Part shown: piece by piece, positions 41,480 to 50,101 of the stretch
Layout of the letters: every line of letters starts with the position of its first letter
Numbering within the stretch: position 1 is the first letter of the stretch
Source: Actinobacillus indolicus
GTDB taxonomy: Bacteria > Pseudomonadota > Gammaproteobacteria > Enterobacterales > Pasteurellaceae
Direction of reading: 5' to 3'
DNA: 64,000 bases
Assembly (NCBI RefSeq): GCF_004519515.1
Contig: NZ_CP038145.1
Span: 1,840,001-1,904,000, forward strand
The notes under the pieces: model-generated
Told to the model about the DNA's origin: nothing
Databases searched by the model: none
The model's input: only the letters and a program-made list of their open reading frames with translations
Program-made: the position numbers and the translations under genes

Positions 41480-42691
41480 CTAGGCTTTCTTGCATTGCTC
41501 TACATAATCGCCCCACGCTTGCATAATTGCAACACGGCGATCTAAATAACTTCCTCTAAAATAAGCATTTCTAACTGCATCTGTCCCAACGTGGGAAAGG
41601 CAAGATTCAATGACTAACGGTTCATCGGTGAAATTCTCATTTAGATAAGTGCTTGCAATACTGCGGAAGCCGTGAGCAGTGAGCAAGCCTTTATATTTAC
41701 CTTTCGCAATACGTTTTACTGCATTATTTACCGTTTGACTATTAGCTGGTTTATGGCGTTCATTTCTGCCTGTAAAAACGTGAACATGATGCCCATTGAA
41801 TGCTTTCATTTCTTCAAGGATAGCCAACGCCTGCGTAGAAAGCGGGATACTATGCGAACGCATTCCCCCTTTCATTCTTTCGGCTGGAATCGTCAAAACT
41901 TTATTTTTGAAGTCTATATCGTTCCATTCAACGGCGGAAGCCTCAAAAGGTCTTAGCATCGTTACGAGTTGCCATTCTACTAAAAGCTTAGTTTGAGGTG
42001 ATCTACTTGATTTCTGCAACGCCTTCAAAAATTCGGGTAACTGTTCGGGCGAAATGGTTGGCTGGTGTGTAACCTTCGCAGAACTAAACGCCTTTCTTAA
42101 AGGTTTAATCGGATTATCAGGGATTTTTTCCAATAGCTGGGCATAGTCCATAATCTCGATAAAATTACCAACAATCCTATAAAGTGTATCGGGCTTTTTA
42201 TTCTCTAAATCTTCAAGGCGAGTAATAGCATCTTTTAAGCGAACATCTATCAGCCTCATATTTTTAAATCGAGGGAATAAATGATTTTCTAAGCGTTGCA
42301 TGGTTCGCTTAATAGTTTTTGGGCTAAGCGGTTTATTTTGGCTTGCTTTTGCCTGCTTCCATACAATCCACTTATAGGCAAAATCTCGCAATGTTTCGCT
42401 TTGTTCTTTCTTGATTTCGGCTTGTTTTATCAAAAAAGATTTAGGGCAAAAGCCTTCAGATAAAATCTTATGATAATTTCTAGCTTCTTCCCTAGCTTCT
42501 GCAAGGCTTTTGTGTGGATAGCTTCCCAAACTCATTTTTACTCGTAAGCCAGTTTCAGGGCTAACATAGATAAAACGCCATAATTTAGAACAGTTAGGTT
42601 TAACGAGTAAGTAAAGATTGAAGCCGTCTGATAAGTAGCGATCTTTAGTTGATGGTTTTAAATTTTTAATTAGGGTGTTGTTAAGTTTCAT
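41480..42691 (-). CDS. P4-type tyrosine integrase
   Basis: A 403-residue site-specific recombinase. The N-terminal DUF4102 arm-binding domain shows DGFNLYLLVKPNCSKLWRFI and LGSYPHKSLAEAREEA. A core-binding domain lies at about 110-200. The catalytic domain has Arg in TMLRPFEASAVEW, His-x-x-Arg in LTAHGFRSIASTYL, a second His in CLSHVGTDAVRNAY and the nucleophile Tyr in that region (AYFRG). All catalytic residues are present, so it may be active. It is transcribed away from the tRNA, 200 bases from it, as usual for tRNA-targeting elements. Confidence 0.93.
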   Translation of the reverse strand: MKLNNTLIKNLKPSTKDRYLSDGFNLYLLVKPNCSKLWRFIYVSPETGLRVKMSLGSYPHKSLAEAREEARNYHKILSEGFCPKSFLIKQAEIKKEQSETLRDFAYKWIVWKQAKASQNKPLSPKTIKRTMQRLENHLFPRFKNMRLIDVRLKDAITRLEDLENKKPDTLYRIVGNFIEIMDYAQLLEKIPDNPIKPLRKAFSSAKVTHQPTISPEQLPEFLKALQKSSRSPQTKLLVEWQLVTMLRPFEASAVEWNDIDFKNKVLTIPAERMKGGMRSHSIPLSTQALAILEEMKAFNGHHVHVFTGRNERHKPANSQTVNNAVKRIAKGKYKGLLTAHGFRSIASTYLNENFTDEPLVIESCLSHVGTDAVRNAYFRGSYLDRRVAIMQAWGDYVEQCKKA

Positions 42692-42732
42692 ATGCTTATA
42701 ACCTTTTGAAAAATATCAAAAATTCCCTTCTC

Positions 42733-42782
42733 GTGTTACCTCGTTTTCTCAATTTTTCATCGAGGTAACATTCGAGGTAACA
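42733..42782. repeat. Right integrase arm-type repeats
   Basis: AGGTAACATTCGAGGTAACA (42763-42782) repeats the left pair at 38195, and TGTTACCTCG (42733-42742) is a third unit in inverse orientation. Between these and the tRNA, GCGAACTTATAAAAAC-like sequence occurs twice. Confidence 0.6.
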
Positions 42783-42893
42783 ATTAAAGGCGGATGTAAG
42801 CGAACTTAAACCAACTTATAAAAACACAAAATTACGTTATTCATTGATTTTTCAAGGATTTTTTACTTATGCGAACTTATAAAAACCTTGAAA

Positions 42894-42970
42894 TGGTCCC
42901 CCCTACCGGACTTGAACCAGTGACCAAGCGATTATGAGTCGCCTGCTCTAACCGACTGAGCTAAGGGGGG
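42894..42970 (-). tRNA. tRNA-Ile2 (anticodon CAU, modified to lysidine)
   Basis: A complete 77-nt cloverleaf with encoded CCA. Acceptor CCCCCCT/AGGGGGG, D arm TAGCTCAGTCGGTTAGAGC, anticodon arm GGCGACTCATAATCGCT with CAT, T arm with GGTTCAAGTCC. It closely follows E. coli ileX/ileY tRNA (same D and anticodon arms), so it is the minor AUA-reading tRNA-Ile and not tRNA-Met. TilS would convert C34 to lysidine. Its 3' end is the integration site of the element to its left. Confidence 0.92.
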
Positions 42971-42993
42971 ATAGTGATATGAAAACGGGCAGC

Positions 42994-42999
42994 ATTATA
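42994..42999 (-). promoter_or_regulatory. -10 element of the tRNA-Ile2 promoter
   Basis: On the minus strand TATAAT is followed by GCTGCCCG, a GC-rich discriminator typical of stringently controlled stable-RNA promoters. The tRNA begins 24 bases downstream. A -35 box is not clear. Confidence 0.6.
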
Positions 43000-43053
43000 G
43001 AGAAAATATCGCCTTAAAGCTAGGTATTGTAAATTATCAGCCGAAAAAACAAG

Positions 43054-44121
43054 CTAAATCGAGACGGATTTAATTTGCAGATAAACCGATTGTCCTAGTT
43101 GAAAGGCTAATTCATCGAAAGACCACAGGCTGATACTTGCCCAAATTTCCTGCTCAGCAACTTGTACGGCAAGATCATAGCGGTCGGATTGTTTCACTAT
43201 TTTGCAAATGTTGCCTTGCAGAATATTGCGGATAGAGCTTTTTTCAGGCTTCATTAATGTAATAGAGACATCTTTACTGCCGATCGTAATTCTCACGGTA
43301 TCGCCCAGTTGGTAACGGGGCTGTTGGTTGATCCAAATTCGTTGCTCTCCGATTGCCAATGCTTGCATATTGTAATCCGCTTGCTGTTGTACGATAGGTA
43401 ATTCAAGCAAGCTAAGACGTTGTACATCGGGTTGCCAAGCAGCAAATTCAGGGCTGTGCCATACGTTTACCGTTTTATCAAATGCCACCACTTTTCCATT
43501 TTCCAATAGCAATAAATGGTCTGCCAATCTCACCACTTCATCTAGGCTATGGCTGACATACAAAATCGGAATATCAAGATTTTTAGCAAGTTTGCCCAAG
43601 TATTCCATTAATTCATTTTTACGAGGCAGATCAAGGGCAGACAAGGGTTCATCCATTAACAGAATATCTGGCTCGCTGAGTAACGCTCTGCCGATTGCTA
43701 CACGCTGTTTTTCACCGCCTGATAAGCTGATGGGAAAACGATTAAGCAGGTGAGAAATACCGAGCAGTTCGACTAATTGCAAAAATTTAGCCTGATCTAA
43801 CCGCTTGCAACCGTATTTTAAGTTGCCTTCTACACGATAATGTGGAAAGAGCCGATGCTCTTGGAACACATAGCCGACTTTACGTTTTTCAGGTGGAAGA
43901 TTGATGCGTTTTTCTGCATCAAATAAGGTTCTTCCATTAAGTATGATTTTGCCCTGATGTAGTTTGGTTAAGCCTGCAACAAGGTTGATTAAGCTAGATT
44001 TCCCTGCACCTGAACGCCCGAAAATCGCCGTTACGCCTTTGGCGGGAATATCGGCTTGAACATTTAAGTGGAGATCGCCAAATTGATGTGTGACATCGAG
44101 ATGAAGTGTTTGTATTGACAT
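43054..44121 (-). CDS. modC: Molybdate ABC transporter ATP-binding protein
   Basis: The ATPase of molybdate import. The 355-residue product has Walker A GRSGAGKSS, signature LSGGEKQR, Walker B LLMDEPLSALD, and a C-terminal TOBE (molybdate-binding) domain from about residue 290. I start it at 44121 (MSIQTLHLDV), whose ATG shares one base with the modB stop; the longer frame to 44217 lies within modB. Third gene of modABC. Confidence 0.95.
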   Translation of the reverse strand: MSIQTLHLDVTHQFGDLHLNVQADIPAKGVTAIFGRSGAGKSSLINLVAGLTKLHQGKIILNGRTLFDAEKRINLPPEKRKVGYVFQEHRLFPHYRVEGNLKYGCKRLDQAKFLQLVELLGISHLLNRFPISLSGGEKQRVAIGRALLSEPDILLMDEPLSALDLPRKNELMEYLGKLAKNLDIPILYVSHSLDEVVRLADHLLLLENGKVVAFDKTVNVWHSPEFAAWQPDVQRLSLLELPIVQQQADYNMQALAIGEQRIWINQQPRYQLGDTVRITIGSKDVSITLMKPEKSSIRNILQGNICKIVKQSDRYDLAVQVAEQEIWASISLWSFDELAFQLGQSVYLQIKSVSI

Positions 44122-44822
44122 CAATTCTCCCTTACTTTTTGGAAACGTTGTTGTCGTTGAGCTAATAATTCTGAAAAGAAGAGTGCAATCAATGAAATAG
44201 CGATTGCAATCAAACACAGCCGAGCCGCCGCCATTTCACCGCCAGGGGTTTCAATAAAGGTATAAAGCGCAGCTGGAATGGTTTGAGTCTGGTTAGGAAT
44301 ATTTGACACAAAGGTGATGGTTGCACCAAATTCACCAAGTGATCGAGCAAAACCGAGAACCGCACCTGCAACGATCCCTGAAAAAGAGAGTGGCAGATTT
44401 AGTGTAAAAAAGACTTTCAGCGGGCTTGCGCCTAAAGTTCTTGCGGCTTGTTCCAACTTTGGATCAATCGCATCAAAGGCTAACCGAATGGAACGAACCA
44501 TGAGCGGAAATGCCATGACCATAGAGGCTAAAACTGCCCCTTTCCATGAAAAGCTGAAAGAAAAGTTAAACCATTCCCATAAATACTGACCGATAGCGCC
44601 TTTTTTTGCCATTAAAATGAGTAAAAGATAACCGATCACCACAGGCGGAAGCACTAGGGGCAAGTGAATAATGCCGTTAAATAAATTTTTACCCCAAAAT
44701 TCTTTGCGTGCGAGTAACCAAGCAGATGCAATGGCAAAAGGCAATGCAAACAGGACTGCGACACTGGCAATTTTAAGGCTTAAATAGATGGCATTGAGTT
44801 CTTGTTGGGAAAAGGAAAACAT
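44121..44822 (-). CDS. modB: Molybdate ABC transporter permease
   Basis: A 233-residue inner-membrane permease with five hydrophobic segments and the EAA loop LEQAARTLGASPLKVFFTLNLP typical of binding-protein-dependent permeases. It overlaps modC by one base. The gap to modA (271 bases) is filled by a pair of palindromic repeats. Confidence 0.94.
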   Translation of the reverse strand: MFSFSQQELNAIYLSLKIASVAVLFALPFAIASAWLLARKEFWGKNLFNGIIHLPLVLPPVVIGYLLLILMAKKGAIGQYLWEWFNFSFSFSWKGAVLASMVMAFPLMVRSIRLAFDAIDPKLEQAARTLGASPLKVFFTLNLPLSFSGIVAGAVLGFARSLGEFGATITFVSNIPNQTQTIPAALYTFIETPGGEMAAARLCLIAIAISLIALFFSELLAQRQQRFQKVREN

Positions 44823-44873
44823 AGTGTTATTTTTATTTTAGTTAGTTTTGACAGTGAACGTTTTACTGACCAT

Positions 44874-44939
44874 CCTCTCTCCCGCTTGCGGGAGAGAGAC
44901 AGCTCAAAATAGCGTAAGGCTATTTTGAGCAGAGAGAGG
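44874..44939. repeat. Palindromic repeat unit 1 between modB and modA
   Basis: Hairpin CTCTCTCCCGC/GCGGGAGAGAG (44875-44898) followed by hairpin GCTCAAAATAGC/GCTATTTTGAGC (44902-44930) and closing AGAGAGAGG. It has the same build as unit 2 but in reverse order, so the two are inverted relative to each other. Confidence 0.75.
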
Positions 44940-44977
44940 GTAAACAAGCGGTTATATTTCATAAAATTTTTGAGAAG

Positions 44978-45036
44978 CCCTCTCCCTCCGAAAATCCTGC
45001 GGATTTTCTCCACCCTCTCCCGTAAACGGGAGAGGG
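44978..45036. repeat. Palindromic repeat unit 2 between modB and modA
   Basis: CCCTCTCC, then hairpin GAAAATCC/GGATTTTC (44990-45008), then hairpin CCCTCTCCCGT/ACGGGAGAGGG (45013-45036). Forms a mirror pair with 44874-44939, 38 bases away; an uptake signal (ACAAGCGGT) lies between the units. Confidence 0.75.
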
Positions 45037-45093
45037 GGAAACAAGAGGTTATGTAAAATTATATGGTTTTTATTCCCTGTTTTCTACTTAGGA

Positions 45094-45852
45094 TTAGTTT
45101 GCTGGTTTAAAACCTGCTTTTTCCAATGCCTCTTTTGCAGTTGGGCTTAAAAGGTAATCTAAGAAACGTTTTGCTTCTGTTTTATCGCTTAATGTTGCTA
45201 CTGGATAGACTACTTTTCCGTAGCTTTCTTGTGGGAAAACCGCAACCACTTTAACTTTATCCGACACTTTGGCATCCGTTGAATAAACAATCCCTAACGG
45301 TAATTCACCACGTTCGATATAAGAAAGTACCGCACGAACATCTTTTGCTTTAGATAAACGGTTTTCTACATCACCCCAAACACCTAAATACTCAAGGGCT
45401 TTTTTTGCATATCGACCGACAGGTACGTTGTCATCGCCAACCGCTAAATAGCTGTCGCCAATTGTATTTTTGAAATTGATCTCTTTAATGCTTGCGACTT
45501 TGATTTTACTATCTGCAGGCGCAATTAAAACGAGTTCATTTTGTGCTAATGTCGTGATATTTTTGGCTTTGTTTGGCAATTTTTCTGCCACATAATCCAC
45601 CCATTTTTGGTCGGCTGAAATAAAAAGATCTGCCGGCGCATCTTGTTCAATCTGTTTTGCAAGGGTAGATGATCCTGCGAAAGAGAAGGTTAATGTATCT
45701 TCAGGATGTGCTTTTTTATACTCATCACCGATTTGTTGTAAAACGTTTGTCATAGATGCTGCGGCAAAAACAGTAATATTTTCTGCAAAGGCTGATGTTG
45801 TACCTAAAGCTAACGCTGCCGTAAGTGCTAATTTTGTGAATGTTTTTTTCAT
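45094..45852 (-). CDS. modA: Molybdate-binding periplasmic protein
   Basis: The substrate-binding protein of molybdate uptake. It has 252 residues with signal peptide MKKTFTKLALTAALALGTTSAFA, mature start ENITVFAAASMTNVLQ, and oxyanion-binding segments FSFAGSSTLAKQIEQ and PADLFISAD. The ATG at 45852 follows AAAGGAGAAAAT; a longer frame to 45942 runs through the operator. First gene of modABC, divergent from modE with a ModE-like operator between. Confidence 0.95.
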   Translation of the reverse strand: MKKTFTKLALTAALALGTTSAFAENITVFAAASMTNVLQQIGDEYKKAHPEDTLTFSFAGSSTLAKQIEQDAPADLFISADQKWVDYVAEKLPNKAKNITTLAQNELVLIAPADSKIKVASIKEINFKNTIGDSYLAVGDDNVPVGRYAKKALEYLGVWGDVENRLSKAKDVRAVLSYIERGELPLGIVYSTDAKVSDKVKVVAVFPQESYGKVVYPVATLSDKTEAKRFLDYLLSPTAKEALEKAGFKPAN

Positions 45853-45879
45853 ATTTTCTCCTTTTAGGCTAAATAAATT

Positions 45880-45903
45880 CTTTATATAAATAATTATATA
45901 TCG
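45880..45903. promoter_or_regulatory. ModE operator of modABC
   Basis: Reading the minus strand: CGATATATA, six bases, TATATAAAG. This is close to the ModE consensus CGnTATATA-N6-TATATAnCG. It lies 28 bases upstream of the modA start, where bound ModE-molybdate would repress. Confidence 0.7.
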
Positions 45904-45995
45904 TTTTGTTTGGAAAAATCTATACAAAAAATTCCTTTTCATTTAAGGCAATAAAGACGGATAATTTAGCCTTATGGAATTTAGGAAGCGTTATT

Positions 45996-46763
45996 ATGTT
46001 AGACACTGAGATTTTATTAACGATTAAATTACAGCAACAACTGTTTGTCGATCCGAAAAGAATTACGTTGCTAAAAGAAATTCGAGCGTGTGGCTCGATT
46101 AATCAAGCAGCTAAAAATGCGAAGGTGAGTTATAAGAGTGCATGGGATCATCTGGAAGCAATGAATGCGATTAGCCCTAAGCCGTTATTAGAACGTAATA
46201 CAGGTGGGAAAAATGGTGGCGGTACAGTATTAACATCTTATGCGGAGCGTTTATTGCAACTTTATGATTTATTAGCGCAAACCCAAGAAAAAGCATTTCA
46301 TATTTTGCAAGATGAGTCGATCCCATTAAATAGTTTATTAACAGCAACGGCGAAGTTCTCGTTACAAAGTAGTGCTCGAAATCAATTCTTCGGTCAAGTA
46401 AGTCAGTTAACTGAAAATGATGTGCTCTGTTATGTGGAAATCGCCATTGCAAATTTCTCTCAAAATCTGACCGCTTGTATTACCACGCAAAGTGCAAAAC
46501 GGCTCAATTTAGTCTTAGGAAAAGAAGTGATGCTGATGGTAAAAGCACCATGGATTCAAATTCATAGACAAAATCCAGAGACGATAAACAGTTTTCCTGC
46601 GGTGATTTCAGATTTTTATGATAAGGGAGAATATCAAGAAATTACCTTAAATATTGGAGAAGGGGAGTGTTATGCAACAGCAATCAAAACACATCCATTC
46701 ACCTTACAGGAAAAGGTGTGGGTGAGTATTGATCCTGAACAAATTGTGTTAGTCACGTTATAA
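45996..46763 (+). CDS. modE: Molybdate-responsive transcriptional regulator ModE
   Basis: A dimeric regulator that represses modABC when molybdate is bound. It has 255 residues. The N-terminal winged helix is visible as ITLLKEIRACGSINQAAKNA then VSYKSAWDHLEAMN. Two C-terminal TOBE/Mop-type molybdate-binding segments follow (about 125-185 and 200-255). The start at 45996 has AGGAAG upstream; the frame to 45906 is not used because it would span the operator. Confidence 0.94.
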   Translation: MLDTEILLTIKLQQQLFVDPKRITLLKEIRACGSINQAAKNAKVSYKSAWDHLEAMNAISPKPLLERNTGGKNGGGTVLTSYAERLLQLYDLLAQTQEKAFHILQDESIPLNSLLTATAKFSLQSSARNQFFGQVSQLTENDVLCYVEIAIANFSQNLTACITTQSAKRLNLVLGKEVMLMVKAPWIQIHRQNPETINSFPAVISDFYDKGEYQEITLNIGEGECYATAIKTHPFTLQEKVWVSIDPEQIVLVTL

Positions 46764-46874
46764 AGCGTGTTAAAGACCAAGTTTTTCCCCTTTCTTTCCG
46801 ATTTTGTGTTAAAATCTCACCCAATTTTCGTGCCTGAAAATTGGGCATTTTTATCACATGATTAGGAAATTTCA

Positions 46875-49526
46875 ATGAGCGAATTAGCCAAAGATATTAC
46901 CCCCATCAGTATTGAAGAAGAACTGAAAAACTCCTACCTAGATTATGCCATGTCGGTGATTGTTGGGCGTGCGTTGCCCGATGTTCGTGACGGTCTTAAA
47001 CCTGTTCACCGCCGTGTACTTTTCTCAATGGATCAAAGTGGCAATACATCATCTAAACCTTATGTTAAATCAGCGCGTGTGGTCGGTGATGTGATCGGTA
47101 AATATCACCCACACGGTGATTTTGCGGTGTACTATACAATTGTGCGTATGGCTCAGCCGTTCTCTCTTCGTTATATGTTGGTAGATGGTCAAGGGAACTT
47201 TGGTTCGATTGACGGTGATGCGCCTGCGGCAATGCGTTATACCGAAGTGCGTATGCAAAAAATTACGCAAGAGTTATTAACGGATTTAGATAAAGAAACG
47301 GTGGATTTCTCGCCAAACTATGATGGCAAAGAGATGATCCCAGATGTATTACCAACGAAAATTCCAGCCTTACTGGTTAATGGTTCATCAGGTATTGCTG
47401 TGGGTATGGCAACCAATATTCCGCCCCATAACTTAAATGAAGTGTTAAATGGTTGCTTGGCTTATATTGAAAACGATCAGATTACGATTGAAGAGTTAAT
47501 GCAACATATCCCAGGTCCTGACTTCCCAACGGCTGCGATTATTAATGGTCGTAAAGGGATTGAAGAAGCTTATCGTACAGGGCGTGGAAAAGTGTATGTG
47601 CGCGCAAAAGCCGTGGTTGAAACTACATCGAAAGGTCGCGAGCAGATTGTTGTGACGGAATTGCCTTATCAGGTAAACAAAAAGAATTTAATCGAAAAAA
47701 TTGCCGAATTAGTGCGTGATAAGCGTATTGAAGGTATTTCCAGCATTGAAGATTATTCAGATAGAAACGGGATTTCAATCGTCATTGAAATTAAAAATAA
47801 CGCTGTCGGTGAAGTGGTATTAAATAATCTCTATGCATTAACACAAATGCAGGTGACCTTTGGTATCAATATGGTTGCACTTGATCACGGCCAGCCAAAA
47901 GTCTTCAATCTCAAACAGATTATTGAAGCCTTTGTGATGCACCGTCGTGAAGTGGTGACGCGTCGTACCGTATTTGAATTGCGTAAAGCGCGTGAACGTG
48001 CACATATTTTGGAAGGCTTAGCGATTGCATTAGCTAATATCGATCCAGTTATTGAACTTATTCGTAACTCTAAAACAGCAGATGAAGCACGTGAAGGCTT
48101 ATTAGCTCGCCCTTGGTCTTTAGGTAATGTGGCAGCCATGCTGGAAGCAGCAGGCGTTGATGCTGCTCGTCCAGATGACTTAGCCGCAGAATTCGGTGTA
48201 CGTGATGGGCAATATTTCTTATCTGAAGTGCAAGCTCGTGCAATTTTAGAACTTCGTTTACACCGTTTAACTGGCTTAGAACATGAAAAAATTCTCGATG
48301 AGTATAAAGAGATTTTAGTTGAGATTGGCGAGTTGCTACATATTTTAAATAGTTCTGAGCGTTTAATGGAAGTCATTCGTGAAGAGCTTGAAAAAGTTAA
48401 AGCAGAATTTGGTGATGAACGCCGTACAGAAATTACAGCGGCTTCGGGCGATATTAATTTAGAAGATTTAATTGCACAGGAAGATGTGGTTGTTACCCTT
48501 TCCCATGAAGGCTATGTGAAATATCAACCGCTTTCAGACTACGAAGCACAACGCCGTGGCGGTAAAGGAAAATCGGCGACCAAAATGAAAGAAGATGATT
48601 TTATCGAGAAGCTGTTGGTCGCGAATACGCACGATACGATTCTCTGTTTCTCAAGCCGTGGGCGTTTATATCAGCTGAAAGTTTATCAGCTACCGCAAGC
48701 AAGCCGTGGTGCACGAGGCACACCAATTATCAATATCTTGCCATTAGAAAAAGCGGAAAATGAGCGAATTACAGCGATTCTTCCTGTGCCAAACGGTGAA
48801 TTTAGTGCAGATAAATTCATCTTTATGGCGACGGCGAGCGGTACTGTGAAAAAAGTATCGTTAGATGCATTCAGTAATGTGAGATCAAGCGGTCTGATTG
48901 CACTAAAACTTCGCGAAGGTGATGAGCTAATCGGGGTAGATATTACCAACGGCGATAGCGAGATTATGTTGTTCTCGGCACAAGGTCGAGTGGTTCGATT
49001 TGCGGAAACACAAGTGCGAGGTATGGGACGTGTGGCAACAGGTGTCCGTGGTATTAAATTAGCAACCAGTGAAATTTCCGCAGACGATGTGGAAGAGGTC
49101 GAAATTGAAACGGTGGAAAATGAAGACGCGGAAGAGACATCAAGCGTAAACTTAACCACGGATAAAGTGGTATCTCTTGTAATTCCACATACTCAAGGTG
49201 AAATTTTAACGGTAACCCAAAATGGTTATGGTAAACGTACTGCGTTAAGTGAATACCCAGTGAAATCCCGTGCAACAAAAGGAGTGGTTTCAATCAAAGT
49301 GAATGAACGTAACGGTAAAGTCGTTGCAGCAGTTCAGGTTGAAGAAAACGACCAAATTATGTTGATCACCGATGCAGGTACATTGGTTCGTACACGAGTG
49401 AATGAAGTGAGCCTTGTAGGGCGCAACACTCAAGGTGTTCGTATCATTCGTACAGCAGAAGATGAGACTGTCGTTAGCCTAGAGAGAATCTGTGATTTTG
49501 AAGATGACGATGAGACTACAGAATAA
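46875..49526 (+). CDS. gyrA: DNA gyrase subunit A with Phe83 and Tyr87
   Basis: GyrA cuts and rejoins DNA in the gyrase A2B2 complex. The 883-residue product has the winged-helix/tower region, the active-site tyrosine (AAMRYTEVRM, Tyr122), and the C-terminal DNA-wrapping beta-pinwheel with the GyrA box QRRGGKGK (about residue 560). The tail is acidic. In the quinolone-resistance region the sequence reads GKYHPHGDFAVYYTIVRMAQ: residue 83 (47121-47123, TTT) is Phe where wild type has Ser, and residue 87 (47133-47135, TAT) is Tyr where wild type has Asp. These are the two classical fluoroquinolone-resistance positions. Confidence 0.98.
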   Translation: MSELAKDITPISIEEELKNSYLDYAMSVIVGRALPDVRDGLKPVHRRVLFSMDQSGNTSSKPYVKSARVVGDVIGKYHPHGDFAVYYTIVRMAQPFSLRYMLVDGQGNFGSIDGDAPAAMRYTEVRMQKITQELLTDLDKETVDFSPNYDGKEMIPDVLPTKIPALLVNGSSGIAVGMATNIPPHNLNEVLNGCLAYIENDQITIEELMQHIPGPDFPTAAIINGRKGIEEAYRTGRGKVYVRAKAVVETTSKGREQIVVTELPYQVNKKNLIEKIAELVRDKRIEGISSIEDYSDRNGISIVIEIKNNAVGEVVLNNLYALTQMQVTFGINMVALDHGQPKVFNLKQIIEAFVMHRREVVTRRTVFELRKARERAHILEGLAIALANIDPVIELIRNSKTADEAREGLLARPWSLGNVAAMLEAAGVDAARPDDLAAEFGVRDGQYFLSEVQARAILELRLHRLTGLEHEKILDEYKEILVEIGELLHILNSSERLMEVIREELEKVKAEFGDERRTEITAASGDINLEDLIAQEDVVVTLSHEGYVKYQPLSDYEAQRRGGKGKSATKMKEDDFIEKLLVANTHDTILCFSSRGRLYQLKVYQLPQASRGARGTPIINILPLEKAENERITAILPVPNGEFSADKFIFMATASGTVKKVSLDAFSNVRSSGLIALKLREGDELIGVDITNGDSEIMLFSAQGRVVRFAETQVRGMGRVATGVRGIKLATSEISADDVEEVEIETVENEDAEETSSVNLTTDKVVSLVIPHTQGEILTVTQNGYGKRTALSEYPVKSRATKGVVSIKVNERNGKVVAAVQVEENDQIMLITDAGTLVRTRVNEVSLVGRNTQGVRIIRTAEDETVVSLERICDFEDDDETTE

Positions 49527-49547
49527 TCAATTGATTTGATAAGAAAC

Positions 49548-49575
49548 CAGCCCCAAAAGTGAAATTTTGGGGCTG
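49548..49575 (+). terminator. Intrinsic terminator after gyrA
   Basis: CAGCCCCAAAA pairs with TTTTGGGGCTG around a six-base loop, followed by ATTAACTTTT, a weak U-tract. Confidence 0.75.
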
Positions 49576-49630
49576 ATTAACTTTTGGATTAGGCAAATAG
49601 CCATATAGATATTTTGTAATGAATGGGGTA

Positions 49631-50101
49631 TTAGCTTTCTTTACACTCTAACCAAGGTATGAGTGTACCGTTATAATTTTTATAGTAAGTAGAGCTATAT
49701 TCACGAGCAATCAAATCAATATAAGTTCCTTGAATAGGATGATATGAACGATAAATCACTTCAAAGCGCGTTCCTTTACTATTAATTGGCTTATTTTCAA
49801 TATGATCAAAAGGTTCTGCTTTGCCTCCGTCTAATTGAAAATATATACCAAAGTTATTTTTCATTCGACTTTCTTTTGACAGTGGAAAATAGCTAGTTAA
49901 AAATGATGTTTCGCTAGTTTCAAGGTTATTGCATGAATAATAATAACGTTTAAAGTTATTAATATTATTTAATTCAGCTTGGCTAATCGTATCTTTTAGA
50001 TAACCTGTTTGGGCTTTCTTTGACGCAGTAGGATTATCCGTTGTACAAGAAAATAAGCAAGTTAACACTGATGTTAATAGAATGAGTTTCAATTTAGTCA
50101 T
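49631..50101 (-). CDS. Uncharacterised lipoprotein
   Basis: A 156-residue protein with a type II signal peptide, MTKLKLILLTSVLTCLFSC, then TTDNPTASKK. The mature part has one internal Cys (YYSCNNLE) and one near the end (WLECKES), and is Tyr- and Asn-rich. I do not recognise the family. The start at 50101 is preferred; the longer frame to 50284 would put a long hydrophobic leader before the lipobox. AT-rich, perhaps an accessory gene. Confidence 0.7.
   Translation of the reverse strand: MTKLKLILLTSVLTCLFSCTTDNPTASKKAQTGYLKDTISQAELNNINNFKRYYYSCNNLETSETSFLTSYFPLSKESRMKNNFGIYFQLDGGKAEPFDHIENKPINSKGTRFEVIYRSYHPIQGTYIDLIAREYSSTYYKNYNGTLIPWLECKES

Larger units (their letters stand above)
38118..42908. 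mobile_element. Small integrative element (satellite-like remnant) at the tRNA-Ile2 gene
   Basis: About 4.8 kb bounded on the right by the 3' end of tRNA-Ile2(CAU) and on the left by a near-copy of that end (TTGGTCCCCCTACCG at 38118-38132, one C shorter). It contains a P4-type tyrosine integrase next to the tRNA, a truncated DUF927 gene, one small membrane protein, matched integrase arm-site repeats at both ends, and three iteron clusters. There are no structural phage genes. The size and gene set suit a decayed phage satellite or a replicating integrative element. No repressor or alpr-like primase N-terminus survives. Confidence 0.75.

Noticed and set aside
42894..42970. tRNA-Met by anticodon CAT
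   Set aside because: The body of the molecule follows tRNA-Ile2 (ileX/ileY type), not elongator or initiator tRNA-Met.
47885..49293. Minus-strand ORFs of 79-163 residues inside gyrA
   Set aside because: Complement of conserved gyrA codons, Ser/Arg-rich by codon bias; not genes.
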